Positions 11,044-20,917 of a stretch of 64,000 nt of DNA are shown here, one piece after another (positions within the stretch are counted from its first letter, which is position 1; every line of letters begins with the position of its first letter). The stretch lies in NCBI RefSeq assembly GCF_009498525.1, contig NZ_QSNT01000002.1:1488001-1552000 (forward strand), given 5' to 3'. Made by a program: the position numbers and the translations under genes. The notes below the pieces were generated by a model. That model was not told the DNA's origin. It saw only the letters and a program-made list of their open reading frames with translations, and searched no databases. The DNA comes from Rhizobium sp. ICMP 5592. GTDB lineage: Bacteria > Pseudomonadota > Alphaproteobacteria > Rhizobiales > Rhizobiaceae.

Positions 11044-11657
11044 AACAGTCGACTTCTCTCGCTCCATCCGCACTCGTCACGGCAACCCCATCTGCACCGC
11101 AAGGTTTGCGAATGTATTCCCTACCCGCGCGCGAACCAGCGAAACCTCCCGTCAAGAGGGTTCGCATGGCACCGGCCGGAGGCCGTTTGCCACATTTCCG
11201 AGCATAGTTCGAAATTATGTCCAAACGAGCATTCCTGCCGCCGCGTTCACGCGTCGCTGCCGAAACAGCACACCATTCAACTGCCCCAAAGGAGAGACTT
11301 GAGATCGGACGATTTCGGGATTCCCGCGAGAAATAAAGCATTTCCGACCGCATCGGAAACGTCACCGTTCCGATCCAGGATTGCTCATTCTGCCAAAGTG
11401 GAAACTGACCCATCAACCGTTTACGCACTCTCTACAAGGCCTGCCCCTGTGCCCGTATAATCGCTGCTCCTCATTTGTGGCGGGAAATGGACAAATTGGG
11501 CGGCGGACACGCACCTGTAACCGGTTGAAATAAAGTGTTGCCGATTCACCACAAGAAGATTGTCGATCTTGCAGTTTTATTAACCATAAAGCGGCTATTC
11601 GGGACTGTTTTGCATGCCATATCTGCAAATGACTTCGCCCTGAACTTGATACTGAAA
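11044..11657. other. Long intergenic region upstream of exoR
   Basis: About 610 bp upstream of exoR and beyond the end of the outer-membrane protein gene. A 130-codon leftward frame here (11036-11428) overlaps the exoR start, has no recognisable motif and no clear ribosome site, and is not called. The region probably holds the exoR promoter. Confidence 0.5.
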
Positions 11658-11686
11658 CGCCGCGAGACCGAATGGGGCTCGCGGCG
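11658..11686 (-). terminator. Hairpin after the FadL-like gene
   Basis: A 9-bp perfect stem (cgccgcgag with ctcgcggcg) with an 11-nt loop lies 63 nt past the stop of the leftward outer-membrane protein gene. It has no good T tract, so termination is only a suggestion. Confidence 0.4.
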
Positions 11687-11748
11687 CGGGAATCACTTGA
11701 GGTAACAACGAGAGTTCTCGGAAATTACTTCAATTCAATGGGTTAGAC

Positions 11749-13002
11749 TCAGAAGCTCACCTTCATAGACGTGGAAAGTGCAGCGACAAGGTCGTTGCCG
11801 TAGCTGTAGTTGACGTCATTGCCGAACGTAAGGCCGTTATACGTGACCTGGCCGGATTTGCCGCTCGTCAGCAGGCCAAGCGCACCGCCGAAGGTGAACT
11901 GGACATGTTCGGTTGCCTTGTAGTTGACGCCGGCACCGAGCGTCCAGGTATCGGAGTTCATGCCGTAACCCTGGCTGGTGCCGCGATCCCAGGTCAGGCT
12001 GAGCGCGCCGCTCCACTTGTCATTGAACTTATGACCGATACCGCCGGAGATCGTCCAGCCGTCCTGATAAAGCAGGTCGAGCGAGGTGAGCTCGGTCGCT
12101 CCGCCCGGACGGCAGGAAATGCCGCGCGTGGAGGTCGGGCAAAGCGCGATGCTCTGCAGAAGGCTCCAGTTGGTCCACTTGACCGAGCCAAAGGCCAACC
12201 AGTCCGGAGCAATGCCGGTCTGCACTTTCCATTCCAGCGAATCCGGCGCATCGGCCGAGCCGAAGACGGAGGTGGTCTTGCCGAAGAATGCACGGATCGG
12301 CGGCAGCTCCGTCAGATCGACCGTGCCCTTGAGGTTGTCGTACTTGACGCGGCTGTTATAGACGAGGCTAGTGCGGAAAGCGTATTCCTCGATCTCATAG
12401 GCAAGACCAGCGCGCCAGCCCCAGCCATGACCGTCAACGTCCAGCGAACCTACACCGTCATAGACAGCGGAAAGCGGAGCGGGAATGGCAGAGACCAGGC
12501 GTGACTTGTAGCCGGTGACCTCCTGGTAGAAACCGCCGCCGATCAAACGCAGTTGACCCGGACCAGCATCGAACTTGTAGGAGCATGTCGCCCCATAATT
12601 ATGCGTGCGCAGCTTGGTCTCGATTTCGTTGTTGGCGCCGGCCCAGTTCAGGCCCGGATTGCTATGGCCGCCGAACGGTTCGGAATAGTCGGCCATACAA
12701 TCGATGTTATCAGTGATACCGACCTTGAAGCCGATATACGGGATGGCATAATTCTCGGTGACATCCGTGGAACTACTGCGCCCATTGAGATTGCCGTCAG
12801 CCGGATTGGTATCCTTGGCATTCTTGAACTTGCGGCCGGGCATGACATAGGTCACACCGGATTCGAAAGCGTAACGACCCTTGTCGAAGAGCAGATCGAT
12901 ATCGTAACCGCCGCGATCAAGCCCACCCGCGAATGCGGCGCTTGCAAATGACGACGTGATAACGAGCGCGAACGCACCCTTCAACGCAATACGAAATGCC
13001 AT
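11749..13002 (-). CDS. FadL/OmpP1-like outer-membrane transport protein
   Basis: A 417-residue outer-membrane beta-barrel resembling the OmpP1/FadL/TodX hydrophobic-compound channels. It has a signal peptide (ALKGAFALVITSSFASAAFA, cut near residue 25), alternating beta strands rich in aromatic and Gly residues, and a C-terminal Phe (STSMKVSF), the usual barrel assembly signal. The ATG at 13002 is preceded by gggggag and by an untranslated leader, so frames opening further upstream were rejected. Substrate unknown; fatty acids are the family precedent. Confidence 0.82.
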   Translation of the reverse strand: MAFRIALKGAFALVITSSFASAAFAGGLDRGGYDIDLLFDKGRYAFESGVTYVMPGRKFKNAKDTNPADGNLNGRSSSTDVTENYAIPYIGFKVGITDNIDCMADYSEPFGGHSNPGLNWAGANNEIETKLRTHNYGATCSYKFDAGPGQLRLIGGGFYQEVTGYKSRLVSAIPAPLSAVYDGVGSLDVDGHGWGWRAGLAYEIEEYAFRTSLVYNSRVKYDNLKGTVDLTELPPIRAFFGKTTSVFGSADAPDSLEWKVQTGIAPDWLAFGSVKWTNWSLLQSIALCPTSTRGISCRPGGATELTSLDLLYQDGWTISGGIGHKFNDKWSGALSLTWDRGTSQGYGMNSDTWTLGAGVNYKATEHVQFTFGGALGLLTSGKSGQVTYNGLTFGNDVNYSYGNDLVAALSTSMKVSF

Positions 13003-13350
13003 TGTGTCTCCCCCACTTGTGCATCTATGTGTCTGATTGTTGCGACGATCATCCGAATTGGCAATGCACCGCTGACGCTCGGAGAGATCGCGACATAGTG
13101 ACTGATTTACGTAAGAAAGTGAGCTACATGCTCCATTACGGTTCGCGTTAGATATTTTTTTCTTCTTCAAAAACATTTGATGCCCCACATAGATTAATAT
13201 TCTCTACTGAAACAATTCTGTTACAATCCGACAACAGTTTCGCTTTTCGAGAAAGCTATCGATTTAAGGGTAATTGTTTTTACCTGCGCGAAGCTGGCGG
13301 TGGGCAAGACCGCCTATTTTTGATGATGCCATCGAATCGATGGCGCGAAT
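13003..13350. other. AT-rich leader of the FadL-like gene
   Basis: About 350 bp, clearly more AT-rich than its neighbours, between the FadL-like start and the valS terminator. It likely carries the promoter of the leftward outer-membrane protein gene. No gene or clear operator seen. Confidence 0.5.
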
Positions 13351-13391
13351 AAAAAAGGGCACGCGACCTTCGTCCGCGTGCCCTTTTTATT
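13351..13391 (-). terminator. Terminator after valS
   Basis: The inverted repeat aaaaagggcacgcg and cgcgtgcccttttt forms a long stem with A and T runs on both sides. It lies 17 nt past the valS stop and could work in both directions. Confidence 0.85.
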
Positions 13392-13407
13392 TGGATTATC
13401 TGCGACC

Positions 13408-16251
13408 TCAGCCGGCTTCGCTGACCCTTGCGAGAGCGACCTTCAGGCTGGCAAGCTGCCCCTGGAGTTCGTCCAGGCGCTCGCGCTCGGCGGCAACCAC
13501 ATCCGGATTGGCATTGGCGACGAACTTCTCGTTCGACAGCTTGCCGACGATGCGGGCCATTTCCTGCTCGTTCTTGACGATACCCTTCTCCAGACGCGCC
13601 TTCTCAACCGAAAGGTCGATCAGGCTGCCGAGCGGCAGGCAGGCGGTCGCTTCGCCAACGACGATCTGTGCCGCACCCTTCGGCGCCGTATCGGAGAGTG
13701 AGATTGCCTCGACACGGGCCAGCCGCTTGATCGCCGCATCGTGGCGGAACAGACGTTCGCGGGTCAGGCTATTGGCGCCAACGATCACCAGCGGCGCGGT
13801 GGCAGCCGGCGGTACGTTCATTTCCGAACGGACGGAGCGCAGGCCGGAAACAAGGTCTATCAGCCAGTTGATTTCGTCGGCCGCAACATCATCGGCATAG
13901 GAGGGAACTGGCCACTCGGCGTGGCAGATCAGGCCATCACGCTCCTTGCCCTCACCCGCCGTATGCGCCCACAGCTCTTCGGTCATGAAGGGCATGAAGG
14001 GATGCAGCAGCTTGTAGGTCTCTTCGAGAACATAGGCTGCGCAGGATTGCGCTTCCGCCTTGGCGTTCTCGTCATCACCGCTGAAGATGGGCTTCAGGAG
14101 TTCGAGATACCAGTCGCAGAACTGGTTCCAGATGAAGCGGTAAAGCGTGCCGGCGGCGTCGTTGAAGCGATAGGCTTCAATCGCCTCGGTGACGTCGCGC
14201 TCCGTCCGCGCCAGCTCCGTCAGGATCCAGCGATTGATGGTGAGCTCGGCGGCTTCCGGCACGAAATGCGGATCGCTCTTGGCACCGTTCATCTCGGCAA
14301 AGCGTGTGGCGTTCCACAGCTTGGTGCCGAAGTTGCGGTAGCCGGCGATGCGGGACGGATCGAGTTTCACGTCGCGGCCCTGTGCTGCCATGATCGCCAG
14401 CGTGAAACGCAGGGAATCGGCACCGTACTGGTCGATCAGTTCGAGCGGATCGATGACGTTGCCCTTGGACTTCGACATCTTCTGCCCGTTCTTGTCGCGC
14501 ACCAGGGCGTGAACATAGACCGTGTTGAAGGGCTCGACCGGATCGCCGTTCTTGTCCTTCATGAAATGCAGGCCCATCATCATCATGCGGGCGACCCAGA
14601 AGAAGATGATATCGAAGCCGGTGACGAGCACGTTGGTCGGATAGTAACGCGCCAGCTCCGGCGTCTCATCCGGCCAGCCGAGCGTCGAGAACGGCCAGAG
14701 CGCCGACGAGAACCAGGTATCGAGAACGTCTTCGTCACGCGTCAGGATCTCGCCCGGCTTAAAGTTTTCCAGCAGGTCTTCGACATAGGCCTTCATCGGA
14801 CCTTCATGCGAGAGATAGTGCTGGATCGCCGCCTGCAGCGCCTCTTCCTCGGTCTTCTCGACGAAAACCTGACCGTCTGGGCCATACCAGGCCGGGATCT
14901 GATGGCCCCACCAGAGTTGGCGGGAAACGCACCAGGGCTGGATGTTTTCCATCCAATCGTAATAGGTCTTGTCCCAGCTCTTCGGAACGAGCTTGGTGCG
15001 GCCTTCGCGAACGGAGGCGATCGCCGGCTCGGCAAGCGTCTTTGCATCAACATACCATTGCTCGGTCAGGCGCGGCTCGATCGGCACGCCGCCACGATCG
15101 CCATGCGGGACCATATGCTTATGCGGTTCGATCTTGTCGAGCAGGCCGGCCTCTTCGAAGATGCGGACAATGATCTTGCGCGCTTCGAAACGATCCGTGC
15201 CTTCCAGCTCATCCCAGGCGCCGTGCAGGGCTGCGGGATGGTCCAGGCCTTCTAGGAAGTCCTCGTTGTCCTTGATGGTGATGGAAGCTTCCGGCGTCAG
15301 GATGTTGACGACGCGCAGGCCACGACGCTTACCGACATCGAAGTCGTTGAAATCATGCGCGGGTGTCATCTTGACGGCACCGGTGCCCGCGGTCGGATCC
15401 GGATATTCGTCGGCGACGATCGGGATGTGGCGGCCGACGATCGGCAGGATGACATGCTTGCCGACGATCGCCTTATAGCGTTCGTCGTCCGGATTGACGG
15501 CAATGCCGGTGTCGCCGAGCATGGTCTCCGGACGGGTGGTGGCGACGACCAGATAGTCGCGCGTTTCCCATTCCGTCGCCTTGCCCTCTTCGTCGAAGGC
15601 AATCGGATGCTGATAGGTGACGCCTTCTTCCAGCGGATAGCGCAGATGCCAGAGGTGGCCGTTGATCTCATGCTGCTCGACTTCGATGTCCGAAATCGCC
15701 GTCAGCATCTTCGGGTCCCAGTTGACCAGCCGCTTGTCGCGATAGATCAAGCCTTCCTTGTAGAGCGTGACGAAGACTTCGAGAACGGCCTTCGACAACC
15801 CCTCGTCCATGGTGAAGCGCTCGCGCGACCAGTCGCAGGAGGCGCCGAGGCGCTTCAGCTGATTGAAGATCAGGCCGCCCGACTCTTCCTTCCACTCCCA
15901 GACCTTTTCGATGAAAGCTTCGCGGCCCATCTTGTGGCGATCCGGCTGCTGTCTCTCGGCCAAGCGCCGCTCGACGACCATCTGCGTGGCGATGCCGGCA
16001 TGGTCCATGCCCGGCTGCCACAGCACATCCTTGCCGCGCATGCGCTCGAAGCGCACCATGATATCCTGCAGTGTATTGTTCAGCGCATGGCCCATATGCA
16101 GCGAACCGGTGACGTTCGGCGGCGGAATGACGATCGTGAAGGTTTCGGCGCCAGGCTTGGCGTTCACACCGGCGCGAAAGGCGTCGGCCTCTTCCCATTT
16201 CTGGGCGATCTTCGGTTCGACTGCGGCGGAATCATAGGTTTTGTCGAGCAT
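13408..16251 (-). CDS. valS: Valyl-tRNA synthetase
   Basis: Class I synthetase charging tRNA-Val, 947 residues from ATG 16251. HMGH of the HIGH motif is in PPNVTGSLHMGHALNNT, KMSKS in NGQKMSKSKGNVIDPLEL. The CP1 editing domain (VATTRPETMLGDTGIAVNP) and a C-terminal coiled coil (SVEKARLEKGIVKNEQEMAR) are both present. The start at MLDKTYDS is preferred over a frame extending 20 codons upstream. popZ lies upstream in the same direction behind its own terminator. Confidence 0.96.
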   Translation of the reverse strand: MLDKTYDSAAVEPKIAQKWEEADAFRAGVNAKPGAETFTIVIPPPNVTGSLHMGHALNNTLQDIMVRFERMRGKDVLWQPGMDHAGIATQMVVERRLAERQQPDRHKMGREAFIEKVWEWKEESGGLIFNQLKRLGASCDWSRERFTMDEGLSKAVLEVFVTLYKEGLIYRDKRLVNWDPKMLTAISDIEVEQHEINGHLWHLRYPLEEGVTYQHPIAFDEEGKATEWETRDYLVVATTRPETMLGDTGIAVNPDDERYKAIVGKHVILPIVGRHIPIVADEYPDPTAGTGAVKMTPAHDFNDFDVGKRRGLRVVNILTPEASITIKDNEDFLEGLDHPAALHGAWDELEGTDRFEARKIIVRIFEEAGLLDKIEPHKHMVPHGDRGGVPIEPRLTEQWYVDAKTLAEPAIASVREGRTKLVPKSWDKTYYDWMENIQPWCVSRQLWWGHQIPAWYGPDGQVFVEKTEEEALQAAIQHYLSHEGPMKAYVEDLLENFKPGEILTRDEDVLDTWFSSALWPFSTLGWPDETPELARYYPTNVLVTGFDIIFFWVARMMMMGLHFMKDKNGDPVEPFNTVYVHALVRDKNGQKMSKSKGNVIDPLELIDQYGADSLRFTLAIMAAQGRDVKLDPSRIAGYRNFGTKLWNATRFAEMNGAKSDPHFVPEAAELTINRWILTELARTERDVTEAIEAYRFNDAAGTLYRFIWNQFCDWYLELLKPIFSGDDENAKAEAQSCAAYVLEETYKLLHPFMPFMTEELWAHTAGEGKERDGLICHAEWPVPSYADDVAADEINWLIDLVSGLRSVRSEMNVPPAATAPLVIVGANSLTRERLFRHDAAIKRLARVEAISLSDTAPKGAAQIVVGEATACLPLGSLIDLSVEKARLEKGIVKNEQEMARIVGKLSNEKFVANANPDVVAAERERLDELQGQLASLKVALARVSEAG

Positions 16252-16315
16252 TTTGGGACCGGATCTAGAGGGTTCGGTGATGCGGGTTGTAAATAGGATG
16301 GTCGCAGGCAAGTCA

Positions 16316-16348
16316 ATAAAAAAGCCGCCCCGGAAGCCGGAGCGGCGG
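16316..16348 (-). terminator. Terminator after popZ
   Basis: A 10-bp stem with one mismatch (16324-16333 with 16337-16346), a 3-nt loop and, read leftward, a run of T. It lies 27 nt past the popZ stop. Confidence 0.7.
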
Positions 16349-16372
16349 ATCGTCTACCCGAAGCTCAGGCTG

Positions 16373-17290
16373 TCAGCGGCGCGGGCCGCGGGCCACTCGT
16401 TCGATTTCCTCGCGCACGAGACGCTCGACCAGCGTCGGCAAATTGTCATCGAGCCAATCCTGCAGCATTGGCCGCAGCATCTCCTCCGCGATCTCGTCCA
16501 GCGACCGGCGCTCGCTGCCGTCGATCGCAGCGGCAAGCTCACTAAAGGACCGTGCGACCTGTGCACCGGCGGCCTCGGACATCAGCGAAGACGAAAGTTC
16601 GGCCTGCACCTGCGGCAGGAAACGATCGGCGGTGGCCGCTGCCGGCTGTTGCGGCGACGGATTGGAAACGGGCGCTTCGACCGGTGCGGGGGCGACGGCG
16701 GCTGGGCGCTCTTCCGCCTGTTTCGGTTCGGCTTGCGCTTCGACCTTTGCCGCGTGAAGCGCAGCCTCGGCGAGAAGTGCGGCTGTCGGCGCAGTTACAG
16801 CCGACACCGACGCTTCAGTGACAGTATTGCGCAGCGGCACGCCGGTAAGCGGTTCGACGCGGGCTTCAGCAAGGCGCGCGACCATGGCCGGCGGCAATTC
16901 GCGCAGCTGCGGTGCTTCACGAGCCGGGTTCAATTGCGCGGCATTGCGCTCGGAAGCGGCACGGACACGCGCGGCAACATCGGCAAGCGACAGGGTGCGA
17001 CCAGGCGCTTCCGGCTCACGCATCGGCACCTGCGAATTGGCGGCGACAAAACGCGGTTCGGAGTCTGCGGCTGTAAGCTGTGATGCATTCGCCAGGTCCG
17101 CGGCTGCGAATTCCTCATCGACCGTCAGGTGGATATCGTCGTCGCGCTCATCGTCGGCGGTGGTGTAGACAGCTGGCAGGGACGGCGAAATGGAATGGGC
17201 GGCGCCGGGTTCGTTGCTCTCGATGATCCGGCGGATGGACGCCAGAATCTCCTCCATGGACGGTTCACGCACGACACTTGGCTGAGCCAT
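16373..17290 (-). CDS. popZ: PopZ-like polar organising protein (DUF2497)
   Basis: A 305-residue protein with the two conserved ends of alphaproteobacterial PopZ: an N-terminal helix (REPSMEEILASIRRIIE) and a C-terminal oligomerisation region (LDEIAEEMLRPMLQDWLDDN ... LPTLVERLVREEIERVARG). The middle is Ala/Pro/Glu-rich and probably disordered. PopZ forms a cell-pole matrix that anchors the chromosome origin and polarity proteins. The ATG at 17290 (MAQPSVV) is preferred; two codons upstream is another ATG. It lies between pcm and valS. Confidence 0.88.
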   Translation of the reverse strand: MAQPSVVREPSMEEILASIRRIIESNEPGAAHSISPSLPAVYTTADDERDDDIHLTVDEEFAAADLANASQLTAADSEPRFVAANSQVPMREPEAPGRTLSLADVAARVRAASERNAAQLNPAREAPQLRELPPAMVARLAEARVEPLTGVPLRNTVTEASVSAVTAPTAALLAEAALHAAKVEAQAEPKQAEERPAAVAPAPVEAPVSNPSPQQPAAATADRFLPQVQAELSSSLMSEAAGAQVARSFSELAAAIDGSERRSLDEIAEEMLRPMLQDWLDDNLPTLVERLVREEIERVARGPRR

Positions 17291-17478
17291 ATTCATCCCC
17301 GTTTTCCCAGATACAACGACCGGAATCCCGTCAAAGGAGCGCCCGAATCAGCGCCACCCTAGAATACTACCCTTGGGAAAAAAATCACCGCGAAAGCACT
17401 AAGCCCGCTGATGCACAGTTTTGTTACGGTCGGGACGAATCGCATGCGATTGCCGATTTTGTCGCTGGTAAGCCCAAC

Positions 17479-17504
17479 AAAAAACGGGCGCCTGAAGCGC
17501 CCGT
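17479..17504 (-). terminator. Terminator after pcm
   Basis: A perfect 8-bp stem (acgggcgc with gcgcccgt), 5-nt loop, and an A6 run that reads as T6 leftward. It is 34 nt past the pcm stop. Confidence 0.85.
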
Positions 17505-17537
17505 CTCAAAAGGATCATTCGGTCGGCATACTGCCGA

Positions 17538-18206
17538 TCAGAACACGAATTCCTTGGCTTTGGCAAAGCCGGGCAGCGGCTTGATCGACGCATTGAAAAA
17601 GACGTTTTCCGAAAGGGCGCCGCGCTCGCGCATGAAGACGGTGGCGCGGGCGGCGTGGCCATAGCCCAGCACCACGATCAAACGGCCGCCTTCGCCGAGC
17701 TGGTCGAGCAGTGCCTGTGGCACTTCCTGAACCGAACCATCGACAAAAATGACATCATAGGCGCCGCTGGCGGCATAGCCCTTTTCCAGCTCGCCGGTAA
17801 CGACGGTGACGTTGTCATGGCCGAGCGCTACGAGATTGGCCTTGGCGGTCGCGGCGAGCGCCTCGTCGGATTCGAGCGCGACAACCTTGCCGGCAAGGAT
17901 CGACAGGAGCGCCGAGACGTAACCCGTACCGCAACCAACGTCGAGAACCTTATCTTCCTTGGTGATTGCGCCGAGCTGCAGGAGCTTTGCCAGAGGCGAA
18001 GCCTCCATCAGGAAGCGCGCCGGCGTACCGGAAGCCGCCGGACAGACCTCGATATCATTGTCGATATAGGCCAGGAGCTTCGACTTCTCCGGCACGAAAT
18101 TCTCGCGCGGCACCGTCAGAAACGCATTCAACACGGAATGGGAGGTTACATCCGTCGTGCGGATCTGGTTCTCGACCATCTTCACGCGTGCTGCTTCGAA
18201 ATCCAT
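17538..18206 (-). CDS. pcm: Protein-L-isoaspartate O-methyltransferase family protein
   Basis: An AdoMet-dependent methyltransferase of the PCMT family, which repairs isoaspartyl residues in aged proteins. The 222-residue product has the AdoMet loop VLDVGCGTGYVSALL, post-I Glu in VVALESDE, and YDVIFVDG; the N-terminus MVENQIRTTDV is typical of the alphaproteobacterial branch. The start may be either of two tandem ATGs (18209 or 18206). It ends at its own terminator, 248 bp before popZ starts. Confidence 0.9.
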   Translation of the reverse strand: MDFEAARVKMVENQIRTTDVTSHSVLNAFLTVPRENFVPEKSKLLAYIDNDIEVCPAASGTPARFLMEASPLAKLLQLGAITKEDKVLDVGCGTGYVSALLSILAGKVVALESDEALAATAKANLVALGHDNVTVVTGELEKGYAASGAYDVIFVDGSVQEVPQALLDQLGEGGRLIVVLGYGHAARATVFMRERGALSENVFFNASIKPLPGFAKAKEFVF

Positions 18207-18363
18207 CATATCCTCTCGCGCCCGAAGGCTAAGCCGGTTTTGCTTCTATGCTTAGCGTGTCTTAATCGCGTGCGGCTGCGCTTTCAAGGCGTTGCTGCGG
18301 CGGACGCAGAGATTCATGGCGATGCGTCGCGCCGCGACAACAGCGGCTTTCGTGATGTACGGA

Positions 18364-19518
18364 TCAAACCGCTCTCTTTTTACTGATCGAAGCAGATTCC
18401 GTCGCAGCGGGTTCATGTCTGCCGAGATTGCGGCCGAACTCATGAAACGGTTTCTCTATATAAAGATAGGACAGCCGCGAAACGATCAGTGAACCGATGA
18501 GCGTCACCGCGAGCAGGTAACCGGCCTGCGCCCAGGGCGACGAGATCCCGAGGCTCGGCAACGTACCGAGCGCAAACAGCAGCACCAGCATGTGCGAGAG
18601 ATAGAGCGAATAGGCCATGCTGCCCAGCCATTGGAGCGGCCGGCTACAGGCGAGAGCCGACATTCGCTCATAAACGGTGCCCCTGCCCTCGCGCGCCGAA
18701 ACGATGATCAGGATCGCCGTCAGCCAGATGACGAGCGGCAGATAGTCAACGGAGCGCTGCAATATGCACAGGCCGACCCCGACCAGCCAAAACTGCGGCA
18801 ACGGCAATGATTTCAGGAATGGCTCGCCGAGGGCACGGTGCTTCATGAAATAGAAGCTGGCGATACCGATCCCGAAATCGACCAGCCATTTGCCAAGAAA
18901 GCTTCCCGGCAGCGCGGGCGAGACTGCGGCAACGGCAAAGGCCAGGAGAATGAGAATGGCGATTCGTGACCACGACACCGGCCTCGTGATCAATCCGATC
19001 AAGAGCGGCGCCATCAGATAAAACTGCCATTCGAGCGAGATGCTCCAGGCCTGACCGAGAAAGGCGTAATCGGTAAACGGCAGGAAGCGCGGCGGCACCA
19101 ACCCATGTAGGCCTGTGATATGCGCCAGCAGGTGCCAGGGCCAATAGGCAAGCGTATCGGCGGCAATGCCGACCCGCGCCGCTTTCATCGAGCCGTCTGG
19201 TGACGCCGCCCATATCTGCGCCGCCACTCCTGCGACTGCCACGGAGATCGCCAGATAAAACAGATAGGCCGGGAAAATCCTGAGCGCGCGTCGGGCGATA
19301 TAGAGATGATAGGGTTCCGGCCGCTTGTCGATCAGCGCGGTGATGGCGAAGCCGCTGAGGATGATGAACACATCCACCGCATGTTCATTATAGAACCGCT
19401 CCTGAAACAGCCGTCCGTGAATGGCGACGGCGGAAGCGACATGGCCGACAAGGACCCAGATCGCCAACATGCCCCTGAGGGCCTCGAATTCCCTGACATA
19501 TTTCATAAACTGCTCCAC
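18364..19518 (-). CDS. Membrane acyltransferase (acyltransferase 3 family)
   Basis: A 384-residue integral membrane protein of the OafA/NodX/YrhL-type acyltransferase family, which O-acylates surface polysaccharides or lipids. Family marks are REFEALRGMLAIWVLVGH (with the catalytic-type His), DVFIILSGFAIT, and ARRALRIFPAYLFYL, followed by about ten hydrophobic segments. A second in-frame ATG (19506) gives MKYVREF as an alternative start. No polysaccharide genes adjoin, so the acceptor is unknown. Confidence 0.85.
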   Translation of the reverse strand: MEQFMKYVREFEALRGMLAIWVLVGHVASAVAIHGRLFQERFYNEHAVDVFIILSGFAITALIDKRPEPYHLYIARRALRIFPAYLFYLAISVAVAGVAAQIWAASPDGSMKAARVGIAADTLAYWPWHLLAHITGLHGLVPPRFLPFTDYAFLGQAWSISLEWQFYLMAPLLIGLITRPVSWSRIAILILLAFAVAAVSPALPGSFLGKWLVDFGIGIASFYFMKHRALGEPFLKSLPLPQFWLVGVGLCILQRSVDYLPLVIWLTAILIIVSAREGRGTVYERMSALACSRPLQWLGSMAYSLYLSHMLVLLFALGTLPSLGISSPWAQAGYLLAVTLIGSLIVSRLSYLYIEKPFHEFGRNLGRHEPAATESASISKKRAV

Positions 19519-19732
19519 CAGCTTATCCGAATGTTCGGTCGGAAATAGAGGAGCAATCTATTTTTGCAATGCAGCAACATTTCCGCAAATGCGTCGTTGC
19601 GGTATCCAACCCATGAAACGCGCCCTATCGACGTCAATCGACAAGTTATTTGATCATCGACCGCGATAGGTCTTGCACTCTCCTGAGATTCGTTCTAAAC
19701 GCCCGCCATCACTCGCCTTTACTAAATCGGAT

Positions 19733-19806
19733 GGCCTCGTGGCGGAGTGGTTACGCAGAGGACTGCAAATCCTTGCATCCCGGTTCGATTCCGGGCGAGG
19801 CCTCCA
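19733..19806 (+). tRNA. tRNA-Cys (GCA)
   Basis: A 74-nt cloverleaf with acceptor stem ggcctcg pairing with cgaggcc, anticodon loop ctgcaaa giving GCA, T-loop ggttcgattcc and an encoded CCA end. Confidence 0.97.
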
Positions 19807-20121
19807 TTTATTTCCCCAGTAAAATCAATCGGATATGGGATAGTCAGGCTGGAAATTTCCGGCTTCATATTGCGCGCCATTCCCTTGGTTTTCAGCTGTC
19901 CAAAAAGGCACGGCAAAGCACCATACCGATCAGGCTGTGATGACATCGAAGCATGTCGGAGCGCTGGCCTGGATGATGAACATTGATTCCGTTTTGTCTC
20001 GTCACCTCACCGTCCCCGAAACATTCCAGCGAGCATCGATCCCGGAGGAAACCGCCTCGCCAGGCGAAATGAATCGGCCTATGAGACAGGCTATAAGCAT
20101 CCGCAAATCTGAGAGTTTTCG
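19807..20121. other. Intergenic region after tRNA-Cys
   Basis: About 315 bp between tRNA-Cys and the DUF982 gene. No gene, RNA or repeat could be supported here. Confidence 0.5.
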
Positions 20122-20373
20122 ATGACGGAAAGAAAATGGAGCAAGGCGGTCACGATCGCTCTTGAGAAACCCGAAGAGTGGGTGATCATCGATACGACCC
20201 AAGCAGCCTCCTGGGCGCTGATCGAGGATTGGCCTATTGAGGAAGCCCCTGCCTTGGACCGGGCGCTGTCCATCTGTGCCGGCGTGATCAGCGGCAAACG
20301 CACTCCCGAGGATGCGCGGCTGGCCTTCATTGCGGCGGTCAAGGAAGCACGGATACCAATGAAGGAGGATTGA
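20122..20373 (+). CDS. DUF982 family protein
   Basis: An 83-residue soluble protein matching the small DUF982 family, which is expanded in rhizobia and has no known function. The family pattern is visible in TQAASWALIEDWPIEE, ALDRALSICAGVISGKRTPE and DARLAFIAAVKEARI. It stands alone between tRNA-Cys and the porin promoter region; its ribosome site is weak. Confidence 0.75.
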   Translation: MTERKWSKAVTIALEKPEEWVIIDTTQAASWALIEDWPIEEAPALDRALSICAGVISGKRTPEDARLAFIAAVKEARIPMKED

Positions 20374-20748
20374 GGGCCTCGCCGTCGGCGAAACACTCCC
20401 GGCACCGGCAAGCTTTCTGACTGTCGGCGGACTGCAGCTCTCAACCTGTCGTTCAGGATCGAATTTGGCAGCTGCAACGGCTCGCGCCCGGCCTGGCGCC
20501 TTCGCTTCTCGTTGAGGCGACAAATGGTAACGAGACATCAAAGCCACATAGTCTCGTGGCGCTCGCAACGGATGTCACCCACAGCTCTGAACGCACGAGA
20601 TTGTTGATTCCATCAGCATCCTTTTCCCGCACCCCTTCTTGTGGTTACAGACGCCGCCCCTTCGCAACCCCTAGAACGCCTGCAATATAAGGCGAACCAG
20701 CGATTTGCGTCATTTTTGCAACAAAGATTTTTTTCGAGTAGCGTACAT

Positions 20749-20822
20749 ATAGTTCGTCAATCTTAGTAACTTGCCAAATCAGCGGAGCGGGTTCACCAAA
20801 TAGTTCGTGAAGCTTACTACTT
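20749..20822 (+). promoter_or_regulatory. Imperfect direct repeats upstream of the porin
   Basis: Two copies of a 23-24 bp element beginning atagttcgt lie 51 bp apart (20749-20772 and 20800-20822). They share atagttcgt, then aa, ctta and ta..ctt with substitutions between. They sit within the AT-rich half of the 544-bp non-coding region 20374-20917, about 100-170 bp before the porin start, and look like tandem regulator sites. The remainder of that gap shows nothing else. Confidence 0.5.
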
Positions 20823-20917
20823 CACACCTACTGATAGGGAACATGAACGGGATGGGTTGGGCACGTCATTTTTTGGCGCGATATCTCATGCCCAATCGGG
20901 AACAGATTGGAGTTATT

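Noticed and set aside
20002..20568. A 188-codon leftward frame over the DUF982 gene
   Set aside because: The rightward DUF982 frame matches a known family; the opposite frame is a shadow.
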